Shown piece after piece: positions 45,590 through 56,600 of a stretch of DNA of 64,000 bases (position 1 is the stretch's first letter; each line of letters starts with the position of its first letter). The notes beneath the pieces were generated by a model. It did not search any database and was not told the DNA's origin. It was given only the letters and a program-made list of their open reading frames with translations. Both the position numbers and the translations under genes were made by a program. Source of the DNA: Loripinus fragilis (Eukaryota > Mollusca > Bivalvia > Lucinida > Lucinidae); NCBI GenBank assembly GCA_964019695.1, contig OZ026525.1:64512253-64576252 (forward strand), given 5' to 3'.

Positions 45590-45780
45590 GGAATTGTTCA
45601 TGTTCTTACTTTCGTCTTCTGACTTTCTCCAAAATTAGGGTTTTAAAAGTAAACACCCAGGACCACCATCAGAGTGTCAAACAGTTTGGATCCAGATCAA
45701 GACCGACATTATGTTGGTCTTCATCTGGGTTCAAACTGTTTGCAAAAGGCTATTGGCAGACGACAAAATTATCCACTGGC
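45590..45780. mobile_element. Relative of the TTAA-type MITE
   Basis: GTGTCAAACAGTTTGGATCC, AGATCAAGACCGACATTATG and TTGGTCTTCATCTGGGTTCA then AACTGTTTGC form the same internal inverted repeat as 880-990 and 8976-9220, followed by GGCAGACGACAAAA. The outer CCCTTTAAGCGCC ends are not clear. Confidence 0.6.
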
Positions 45781-46442
45781 ATGCAAAGAGCTATAACAGG
45801 TAAATACTTAAGTGTTCAATATATTGTCTCATACAGGGATATACATGCATATATATATCATAAATATTCGGACACTTTAAATACATTCAACATACTTTGC
45901 CCTTTAAACAAAGCAAAAGTAATATTCGAAGGATCTAGTTAGAATCAGTTTTACTTTCCACTGCTGAATGGGACACTTCATTCCTTCAAAAATATTTATT
46001 TCTTTTGTTGAGCTTTCAGTTTTGTATTATTTACGGTACATGCAGTCAAAATGTGCAGGTATTTTCTAAATTATCTCCCCAAAATCATTTTATTACAAAA
46101 CATATTTTGTTTTTAAAACAATTTCATCAATTATCGTAATTCGTTAATACTCTGCGTATGGTATGTTCAATAGATATCACCATGCCTACCAAATAAATCA
46201 AGAAAACGTGTAGAAATCACTTTTTAAAGCACTTTTTATTTTCATGAAATTTCAGACCCCCTCCCCTTTCTACCCGTCGTAACTCTCGAATGCGTAGGAA
46301 TTTTGCAAATATTTTGCTAGCTGGCTCTTGCCATTAGATTCACCTATTGCACTGATACTACATGCACCACACTAGAAGCCCAAAAGCAGCGTTCTGGGAA
46401 TCAGAAAAATAGGCGTATAAGGCCCAAACCGTCAATGATCCT

Positions 46443-46650
46443 TTAAATAGTTGATAGTTTAATGTCTTCTTTCTGTAGCTCGAACTTGTATTTTACTTAT
46501 TATCTTAATTTGTTATAGTGACATAAGTAACAGGCCGCTACAGGCTAACGCCCCGGCGTACAGAGTGCACTCATCTCTTATTCGATGCAGCTTGGATTGC
46601 TCTTCAAGATAGGATATGTCTGCAAAATTCCCTAGGTATGGGGGAACAGA
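46443..46650 (+). repeat. Second copy of the dispersed repeat at 43923-44128
   Basis: TAATGTCTTCTTTCTGTAGC, ACAGGCTAACGCCCCGGCGT, ACAGAGTGCACTCATCTCTT and AAGATAGGATATGTCTGC. Confidence 0.75.
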
Positions 46651-46744
46651 CGTTTTTTAAACTTGAAGTCTAAACGGAAAAACTAACTCCGCATCCCTGA
46701 GAGCCATGTTTTGTGACAGATAAAATTAACGACTTTTATAGACG

Positions 46745-47055
46745 TGGGTGAAGTTAGCAGTAGCGCAGTAGCGCAGTAAGATAATTTTGTGAAGTTGGCA
46801 GTAGCGCAGTAGCGCAGTAAGATAAATTTGTGAAGTTGGCAGTAGCGCAGTAGCGCAGTAGCACATCAGCAGTAGAACAAATTGTGAAGTTGGCAGTAGC
46901 GCAGTAACGCAGTTACTGTAGCAGTAGAACAGATTGTGAAGTTGGCAGTAGCGCAGTAACGCAGTTACTGTAGCAGTAGAAGATATTGTGAAGTTAGCAG
47001 TAGAACAAATTTTGAAATTGGCAGTAGCGCAGTAGCAGTGGAACGCAATAGCGCA
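46745..47055. repeat. Minisatellite built on GCAGTAGCGCAGTA
   Basis: GTGAAGTTGGCAGTAGCGCA recurs at intervals of about 46 to 70 bp, with GCAGTAGCGCAGTAGCGCAG and CGCAGTTACTGTAGCAGTAG filling. A 112-codon minus-strand frame is a by-product. Confidence 0.9.
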
Positions 47056-47122
47056 GTATACCATTTGAGAGTAATTCGTGTTCCTGTGCTCTTTATTTGA
47101 ATAAATTAAATTAATTGATTAC

Positions 47123-47395
47123 CTCTACCACCCCCTCCACACCCACCCTGCCCCACAATATATTTCAAAGTTTCCAAAGTGTGTCTTTGTTCCCCTGTCC
47201 CTTTAACAATAAATTAGGCAGCTGTTCATAAGTTCCTATTTCCCCTTAAATACATTGAACTGCATTGAACGATTCTCCCCCCCCCCCCCTACACCCACTA
47301 ACCCGCTATACCTTCTAATGTCCACTGTTCTCCAGATTTGTCGTTGTTACTCTTACTGTAACAATAAATTTAGCAATTGTTCCTAAGTTCCGCAT
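47123..47395 (+). repeat. Tandem duplication, ~155-bp spacing
   Basis: CCCCCTCCACACCCAC, TTTGTTCCCCTGTCCCTTTA and ACAATAAATTAGGCAGCTGT then TCATAAGTTCC recur as CCCCCCCTACACCCACTA, TTACTGTAACAATAAATTTA and GCAATTGTTCCTAAGTTCC. Confidence 0.7.
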
Positions 47396-47689
47396 AAATA
47401 ATTTCCTTTTTTTCCTAGCTAAGCTTGATAATGTTGGTGACGGCAATCGAAAGTGCCGTTACAACTATGAATATATTCAAGCAAGAGTTATAAAACTTAT
47501 ATAATTCTTATTCCAATGAGTTTCGTATTTGGGGGTGGACGATTTATTAACCATAATAAAATAAACTTCAAAAATGAAATGATTAGTGTCAACAATTCTT
47601 AAAAGCAAAAGATCTTAATTTTGAAACAGATTCGTCAACGATTTTTTTAGGATTCGAAGGTTGCACACTCCAAATTTATACCAGTTATG
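47396..47689. other. Unique sequence flanking the macrosatellite
   Basis: Nothing recognised up to the abrupt start of the array. Confidence 0.4.
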
Positions 47690-50600
47690 AATTTTCGAGC
47701 ATACAGGGTGTGGTGAGCCCCATGGGGAGGTAGGTCCGGGTGTCCTGCCCACTGCCTAGTAGGTGTACCCCCGTCGGGTTGGGCTTTTAGGGCTTAAAAG
47801 TGGCGATGTAGTGGGGCCCGGTAGCCAGTAATGGGTATACTATATACAGGGATATATGCAAAGTTCAGGTGCGCAGCCTGGGAATAATCGAGCATACAGG
47901 GTGTGGTGAGCCCCATGGGTAGGTAGGCCCAGGTGTCCTGCCCACTGCCTAGTAGGTGTACCCCCGTCGGGTTGGGCTTTAAGGGCTTAGAAATGGCGAT
48001 GAAGTGGGGCAGGGTAGATGCTATAGGTGGATATATGTGAAGTTCCGGTGCGCAGCCTTGGAATTTTCGAGCATACAGGGTGTGGTGAGCCCCATGGGGA
48101 GGTAGGTCCGGGTGTCCTGCCCACTGCCTAGTAGGTGTACCCCCGTCGGGTTGGGCTTTTAGGGCTTAAAAGTGGCGATGTAGTGGGGCCCGGTAGCCAG
48201 TAATGGGTATACTATATACAGGGATATATGCAAAGTTCAGGTGCGCAGCCTGGGAATAATCGAGCATACAGGGTGTGGTGAGCCCCATGGGTAGGTAGGC
48301 CCAGGTGTCCTGCCCACTGCCTAGTAGGTGTACCCCCGTCGGGTTGGGCTTTAAGGGCTTAGAAATGGCGATGAAGTGGGGCAGGGTAGATGCTATAGGT
48401 GGATATATGTGAAGTTCCGGTGCGCAGCCTTGGAATTTTCGAGCATACAGGGTGTGGTGAGCCCCATGGGGAGGTAGGTCCGGGTGTCCTGCCCACTGCC
48501 TAGTAGGTGTACCCCCGTCGGGTTGGGCTTTTAGGGCTTAAAAGTGGCGATGTAGTGGGGCCCGGTAGCCAGTAATGGGTATACTATATACAGGGATATA
48601 TGCAAAGTTCAGGTGCGCAGCCTGGGAATAATCGAGCATACAGGGTGTGGTGAGCCCCATGGGTAGGTAGGCCCAGGTGTCCTGCCCACTGCCTAGTAGG
48701 TGTACCCCCGTCGGGTTGGGCTTTAAGGGCTTAGAAATGGCGATGAAGTGGGGCAGGGTAGATGCTATAGGTGGATATATGTGAAGTTCCGGTGCGCAGC
48801 CTTGGAATTTTCGAGCATACAGGGTGTGGTGAGCCCCATGGGGAGGTAGGTCCGGGTGTCCTGCCCACTGCCTAGTAGGTGTACCCCCGTCGGGTTGGGC
48901 TTTTAGGGCTTAAAAGTGGCGATGTAGTGGGGCCCGGTAGCCAGTAATGGGTATACTATATACAGGGATATATGCAAAGTTCAGGTGCGCAGCCTGGGAA
49001 TAATCGAGCATACAGGGTGTGGTGAGCCCCATGGGTAGGTAGGTCCAGGTGTCCTGCCCACTGCCTAGTAGGTGTACCCCCGTCGGGTTGGGCTTTAAGG
49101 GCTTAGAAATGGCGATGAAGTGGGGCAGGGTAGATGCTATAGGTGGATATATGTGAAGTTCCGGTGCGCAGCCTTGGAATTTTCGAGCATACAGGGTGTG
49201 GTGAGCCCCATGGGGAGGTAGGTCCGGGTGTCCTGCCCACTGCCTAGTAGGTGTACCCCCGTCGGGTTGGGCTTTTAGGGCTTAAAAGTGGCGATGTAGT
49301 GGGGCCCGGTAGCCAGTAATGGGTATACTATATACAGGGATATATGCAAAGTTCAGGTGCGCAGCCTGGGAATAATCGAGCATACAGGGTGTGGTGAGCC
49401 CCATGGGTAGGTAGGCCCAGGTGTCCTGCCCACTGCCTAGTAGGTGTACCCCCGTCGGGTTGGGCTTTAAGGGCTTAGAAATGGCGATGAAGTGGGGCAG
49501 GGTAGATGCTATAGGTGGATATATGTGAAGTTCCGGTGCGCAGCCTTGGAATTTTCGAGCATACAGGGTGTGGTGAGCCCCATGGGGAGGTAGGTCCGGG
49601 TGTCCTGCCCACTGCCTAGTAGGTGTACCCCCGTCGGGTTGGGCTTTTAGGGCTTAAAAGTGGCGATGTAGTGGGGCCCGGTAGCCAGTAATGGGTATAC
49701 TATATACAGGGATATATGCAAAGTTCAGGTGCGCAGCCTGGGAATAATCGAGCATACAGGGTGTGGTGAGCCCCATGGGTAGGTAGGCCCAGGTGTCCTG
49801 CCCACTGCCTAGTAGGTGTACCCCCGTCGGGTTGGGCTTTAAGGGCTTAGAAATGGCGATGAAGTGGGGCAGGGTAGATGCTATAGGTGGATATATGTGA
49901 AGTTCCGGTGCGCAGCCTTGGAATTTTCGAGCATACAGGGTGTGGTGAGCCCCATGGGGAGGTAGGTCCGGGTGTCCTGCCCACTGCCTAGTAGGTGTAC
50001 CCCCGTCGGGTTGGGCTTTTAGGGCTTAAAAGTGGCGATGTAGTGGGGCCCGGTAGCCAGTAATGGGTATACTATATACAGGGATATATGCAAAGTTCAG
50101 GTGCGCAGCCTGGGAATAATCGAGCATACAGGGTGTGGTGAGCCCCATGGGTAGGTAGGCCCAGGTGTCCTGCCCACTGCCTAGTAGGTGTACCCCCGTC
50201 GGGTTGGGCTTTAAGGGCTTAGAAATGGCGATGAAGTGGGGCAGGGTAGATGCTATAGGTGGATATATGTGAAGTTCCGGTGCGCAGCCTTGGAATTTTC
50301 GAGCATACAGGGTGTGGTGAGCCCCATGGGGAGGTAGGTCCGGGTGTCCTGCCCACTGCCTAGTAGGTGTACCCCCGTCGGGTTGGGCTTTTAGGGCTTA
50401 AAAGTGGCGATGTAGTGGGGCCCGGTAGCCAGTAATGGGTATACTATATACAGGGATATATGCAAAGTTCAGGTGCGCAGCCTGGGAATAATCGAGCATA
50501 CAGGGTGTGGTGAGCCCCATGGGTAGGTAGGTCCAGGTGTCCTGCCCACTGCCTAGTAGGTGTACCCCCGTCGGGTTGGGCTTTAAGGGCTTAGAAATGG

Positions 50601-53600
50601 CGATGAAGTGGGGCAGGGTAGATGCTATAGGTGGATATATGTGAAGTTCCGGTGCGCAGCCTTGGAATTTTCGAGCATACAGGGTGTGGTGAGCCCCATG
50701 GGGAGGTAGGTCCGGGTGTCCTGCCCACTGCCTAGTAGGTGTACCCCCGTCGGGTTGGGCTTTTAGGGCTTAAAAGTGGCGATGTAGTGGGGCCCGGTAG
50801 CCAGTAATGGGTATACTATATACAGGGATATATGCAAAGTTCAGGTGCGCAGCCTGGGAATAATCGAGCATACAGGGTGTGGTGAGCCCCATGGGTAGGT
50901 AGGCCCAGGTGTCCTGCCCACTGCCTAGTAGGTGTACCCCCGTCGGGTTGGGCTTTAAGGGCTTAGAAATGGCGATGAAGTGGGGCAGGGTAGATGCTAT
51001 AGGTGGATATATGTGAAGTTCCGGTGCGCAGCCTTGGAATTTTCGAGCATACAGGGTGTGGTGAGCCCCATGGGGAGGTAGGTCCGGGTGTCCTGCCCAC
51101 TGCCTAGTAGGTGTACCCCCGTCGGGTTGGGCTTTTAGGGCTTAAAAGTGGCGATGTAGTGGGGCCCGGTAGCCAGTAATGGGTATACTATATACAGGGA
51201 TATATGCAAAGTTCAGGTGCGCAGCCTGGGAATAATCGAGCATACAGGGTGTGGTGAGCCCCATGGGTAGGTAGGCCCAGGTGTCCTGCCCACTGCCTAG
51301 TAGGTGTACCCCCGTCGGGTTGGGCTTTAAGGGCTTAGAAATGGCGATGAAGTGGGGCAGGGTAGATGCTATAGGTGGATATATGTGAAGTTCCGGTGCG
51401 CAGCCTTGGAATTTTCGAGCATACAGGGTGTGGTGAGCCCCATGGGGAGGTAGGTCCGGGTGTCCTGCCCACTGCCTAGTAGGTGTACCCCCGTCGGGTT
51501 GGGCTTTTAGGGCTTAAAAGTGGCGATGTAGTGGGGCCCGGTAGCCAGTAATGGGTATACTATATACAGGGATATATGCAAAGTTCAGGTGCGCAGCCTG
51601 GGAATAATCGAGCATACAGGGTGTGGTGAGCCCCATGGGTAGGTAGGCCCAGGTGTCCTGCCCACTGCCTAGTAGGTGTACCCCCGTCGGGTTGGGCTTT
51701 AAGGGCTTAGAAATGGCGATGAAGTGGGGCAGGGTAGATGCTATAGGTGGATATATGTGAAGTTCCGGTGCGCAGCCTTGGAATTTTCGAGCATACAGGG
51801 TGTGGTGAGCCCCATGGGGAGGTAGGTCCGGGTGTCCTGCCCACTGCCTAGTAGGTGTACCCCCGTCGGGTTGGGCTTTTAGGGCTTAAAAGTGGCGATG
51901 TAGTGGGGCCCGGTAGCCAGTAATGGGTATACTATATACAGGGATATATGCAAAGTTCAGGTGCGCAGCCTGGGAATAATCGAGCATACAGGGTGTGGTG
52001 AGCCCCATGGGTAGGTAGGTCCAGGTGTCCTGCCCACTGCCTAGTAGGTGTACCCCCGTCGGGTTGGGCTTTAAGGGCTTAGAAATGGCGATGAAGTGGG
52101 GCAGGGTAGATGCTATAGGTGGATATATGTGAAGTTCCGGTGCGCAGCCTTGGAATTTTCGAGCATACAGGGTGTGGTGAGCCCCATGGGGAGGTAGGTC
52201 CGGGTGTCCTGCCCACTGCCTAGTAGGTGTACCCCCGTCGGGTTGGGCTTTTAGGGCTTAAAAGTGGCGATGTAGTGGGGCCCGGTAGCCAGTAATGGGT
52301 ATACTATATACAGGGATATATGCAAAGTTCAGGTGCGCAGCCTGGGAATAATCGAGCATACAGGGTGTGGTGAGCCCCATGGGTAGGTAGGCCCAGGTGT
52401 CCTGCCCACTGCCTAGTAGGTGTACCCCCGTCGGGTTGGGCTTTAAGGGCTTAGAAATGGCGATGAAGTGGGGCAGGGTAGATGCTATAGGTGGATATAT
52501 GTGAAGTTCCGGTGCGCAGCCTTGGAATTTTCGAGCATACAGGGTGTGGTGAGCCCCATGGGGAGGTAGGTCCGGGTGTCCTGCCCACTGCCTAGTAGGT
52601 GTACCCCCGTCGGGTTGGGCTTTTAGGGCTTAAAAGTGGCGATGTAGTGGGGCCCGGTAGCCAGTAATGGGTATACTATATACAGGGATATATGCAAAGT
52701 TCAGGTGCGCAGCCTGGGAATAATCGAGCATACAGGGTGTGGTGAGCCCCATGGGTAGGTAGGCCCAGGTGTCCTGCCCACTGCCTAGTAGGTGTACCCC
52801 CGTCGGGTTGGGCTTTAAGGGCTTAGAAATGGCGATGAAGTGGGGCAGGGTAGATGCTATAGGTGGATATATGTGAAGTTCCGGTGCGCAGCCTTGGAAT
52901 TTTCGAGCATACAGGGTGTGGTGAGCCCCATGGGGAGGTAGGTCCGGGTGTCCTGCCCACTGCCTAGTAGGTGTACCCCCGTCGGGTTGGGCTTTTAGGG
53001 CTTAAAAGTGGCGATGTAGTGGGGCCCGGTAGCCAGTAATGGGTATACTATATACAGGGATATATGCAAAGTTCAGGTGCGCAGCCTGGGAATAATCGAG
53101 CATACAGGGTGTGGTGAGCCCCATGGGTAGGTAGGCCCAGGTGTCCTGCCCACTGCCTAGTAGGTGTACCCCCGTCGGGTTGGGCTTTAAGGGCTTAGAA
53201 ATGGCGATGAAGTGGGGCAGGGTAGATGCTATAGGTGGATATATGTGAAGTTCCGGTGCGCAGCCTTGGAATTTTCGAGCATACAGGGTGTGGTGAGCCC
53301 CATGGGGAGGTAGGTCCGGGTGTCCTGCCCACTGCCTAGTAGGTGTACCCCCGTCGGGTTGGGCTTTTAGGGCTTAAAAGTGGCGATGTAGTGGGGCCCG
53401 GTAGCCAGTAATGGGTATACTATATACAGGGATATATGCAAAGTTCAGGTGCGCAGCCTGGGAATAATCGAGCATACAGGGTGTGGTGAGCCCCATGGGT
53501 AGGTAGGCCCAGGTGTCCTGCCCACTGCCTAGTAGGTGTACCCCCGTCGGGTTGGGCTTTAAGGGCTTAGAAATGGCGATGAAGTGGGGCAGGGTAGATG

Positions 53601-56600
53601 CTATAGGTGGATATATGTGAAGTTCCGGTGCGCAGCCTTGGAATTTTCGAGCATACAGGGTGTGGTGAGCCCCATGGGGAGGTAGGTCCGGGTGTCCTGC
53701 CCACTGCCTAGTAGGTGTACCCCCGTCGGGTTGGGCTTTTAGGGCTTAAAAGTGGCGATGTAGTGGGGCCCGGTAGCCAGTAATGGGTATACTATATACA
53801 GGGATATATGCAAAGTTCAGGTGCGCAGCCTGGGAATAATCGAGCATACAGGGTGTGGTGAGCCCCATGGGTAGGTAGGCCCAGGTGTCCTGCCCACTGC
53901 CTAGTAGGTGTACCCCCGTCGGGTTGGGCTTTAAGGGCTTAGAAATGGCGATGAAGTGGGGCAGGGTAGATGCTATAGGTGGATATATGTGAAGTTCCGG
54001 TGCGCAGCCTTGGAATTTTCGAGCATACAGGGTGTGGTGAGCCCCATGGGGAGGTAGGTCCGGGTGTCCTGCCCACTGCCTAGTAGGTGTACCCCCGTCG
54101 GGTTGGGCTTTTAGGGCTTAAAAGTGGCGATGTAGTGGGGCCCGGTAGCCAGTAATGGGTATACTATATACAGGGATATATGCAAAGTTCAGGTGCGCAG
54201 CCTGGGAATAATCGAGCATACAGGGTGTGGTGAGCCCCATGGGTAGGTAGGCCCAGGTGTCCTGCCCACTGCCTAGTAGGTGTACCCCCGTCGGGTTGGG
54301 CTTTAAGGGCTTAGAAATGGCGATGAAGTGGGGCAGGGTAGATGCTATAGGTGGATATATGTGAAGTTCCGGTGCGCAGCCTTGGAATTTTCGAGCATAC
54401 AGGGTGTGGTGAGCCCCATGGGGAGGTAGGTCCGGGTGTCCTGCCCACTGCCTAGTAGGTGTACCCCCGTCGGGTTGGGCTTTTAGGGCTTAAAAGTGGC
54501 GATGTAGTGGGGCCCGGTAGCCAGTAATGGGTATACTATATACAGGGATATATGCAAAGTTCAGGTGCGCAGCCTGGGAATAATCGAGCATACAGGGTGT
54601 GGTGAGCCCCATGGGTAGGTAGGCCCAGGTGTCCTGCCCACTGCCTAGTAGGTGTACCCCCGTCGGGTTGGGCTTTAAGGGCTTAGAAATGGCGATGAAG
54701 TGGGGCAGGGTAGATGCTATAGGTGGATATATGTGAAGTTCCGGTGCGCAGCCTTGGAATTTTCGAGCATACAGGGTGTGGTGAGCCCCATGGGGAGGTA
54801 GGTCCGGGTGTCCTGCCCACTGCCTAGTAGGTGTACCCCCGTCGGGTTGGGCTTTTAGGGCTTAAAAGTGGCGATGTAGTGGGGCCCGGTAGCCAGTAAT
54901 GGGTATACTATATACAGGGATATATGCAAAGTTCAGGTGCGCAGCCTGGGAATAATCGAGCATACAGGGTGTGGTGAGCCCCATGGGTAGGTAGGCCCAG
55001 GTGTCCTGCCCACTGCCTAGTAGGTGTACCCCCGTCGGGTTGGGCTTTAAGGGCTTAGAAATGGCGATGAAGTGGGGCAGGGTAGATGCTATAGGTGGAT
55101 ATATGTGAAGTTCCGGTGCGCAGCCTTGGAATTTTCGAGCATACAGGGTGTGGTGAGCCCCATGGGGAGGTAGGTCCGGGTGTCCTGCCCACTGCCTAGT
55201 AGGTGTACCCCCGTCGGGTTGGGCTTTTAGGGCTTAAAAGTGGCGATGTAGTGGGGCCCGGTAGCCAGTAATGGGTATACTATATACAGGGATATATGCA
55301 AAGTTCAGGTGCGCAGCCTGGGAATAATCGAGCATACAGGGTGTGGTGAGCCCCATGGGTAGGTAGGCCCAGGTGTCCTGCCCACTGCCTAGTAGGTGTA
55401 CCCCCGTCGGGTTGGGCTTTAAGGGCTTAGAAATGGCGATGAAGTGGGGCAGGGTAGATGCTATAGGTGGATATATGTGAAGTTCCGGTGCGCAGCCTTG
55501 GAATTTTCGAGCATACAGGGTGTGGTGAGCCCCATGGGGAGGTAGGTCCGGGTGTCCTGCCCACTGCCTAGTAGGTGTACCCCCGTCGGGTTGGGCTTTT
55601 AGGGCTTAAAAGTGGCGATGTAGTGGGGCCCGGTAGCCAGTAATGGGTATACTATATACAGGGATATATGCAAAGTTCAGGTGCGCAGCCTGGGAATAAT
55701 CGAGCATACAGGGTGTGGTGAGCCCCATGGGTAGGTAGGCCCAGGTGTCCTGCCCACTGCCTAGTAGGTGTACCCCCGTCGGGTTGGGCTTTAAGGGCTT
55801 AGAAATGGCGATGAAGTGGGGCAGGGTAGATGCTATAGGTGGATATATGTGAAGTTCCGGTGCGCAGCCTTGGAATTTTCGAGCATACAGGGTGTGGTGA
55901 GCCCCATGGGGAGGTAGGTCCGGGTGTCCTGCCCACTGCCTAGTAGGTGTACCCCCGTCGGGTTGGGCTTTTAGGGCTTAAAAGTGGCGATGTAGTGGGG
56001 CCCGGTAGCCAGTAATGGGTATACTATATACAGGGATATATGCAAAGTTCAGGTGCGCAGCCTGGGAATAATCGAGCATACAGGGTGTGGTGAGCCCCAT
56101 GGGTAGGTAGGCCCAGGTGTCCTGCCCACTGCCTAGTAGGTGTACCCCCGTCGGGTTGGGCTTTAAGGGCTTAGAAATGGCGATGAAGTGGGGCAGGGTA
56201 GATGCTATAGGTGGATATATGTGAAGTTCCGGTGCGCAGCCTTGGAATTTTCGAGCATACAGGGTGTGGTGAGCCCCATGGGGAGGTAGGTCCGGGTGTC
56301 CTGCCCACTGCCTAGTAGGTGTACCCCCGTCGGGTTGGGCTTTTAGGGCTTAAAAGTGGCGATGTAGTGGGGCCCGGTAGCCAGTAATGGGTATACTATA
56401 TACAGGGATATATGCAAAGTTCAGGTGCGCAGCCTGGGAATAATCGAGCATACAGGGTGTGGTGAGCCCCATGGGTAGGTAGGCCCAGGTGTCCTGCCCA
56501 CTGCCTAGTAGGTGTACCCCCGTCGGGTTGGGCTTTAAGGGCTTAGAAATGGCGATGAAGTGGGGCAGGGTAGATGCTATAGGTGGATATATGTGAAGTT

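Larger units (their letters stand above)
41495..46446. mobile_element. ~5-kb segment bounded by 241-bp inverted repeats, probably a decayed DNA transposon
   Basis: The left arm 41495-41735 (AAGGATCATTGACAGTTTGG, TTCCCAGAACGCTGCTTTTG, TCTGAAATTTCATGACAATA) mirrors the right arm 46206-46446 (ATTTTCATGAAATTTCAGAC, AAAAGCAGCGTTCTGGGAAT, CAAACCGTCAATGATCCTT) at roughly 80% by eye. Between them lie the two decayed ORF fragments and several internal repeats. An alternative is two oppositely oriented copies of a dispersed repeat. No transposase catalytic motif was found. Confidence 0.5.

Noticed and set aside
46726..47064. 112-codon minus-strand ORF rich in ALLRYCQLH
   Set aside because: It is a by-product of the GCAGTAGCGCAG minisatellite.
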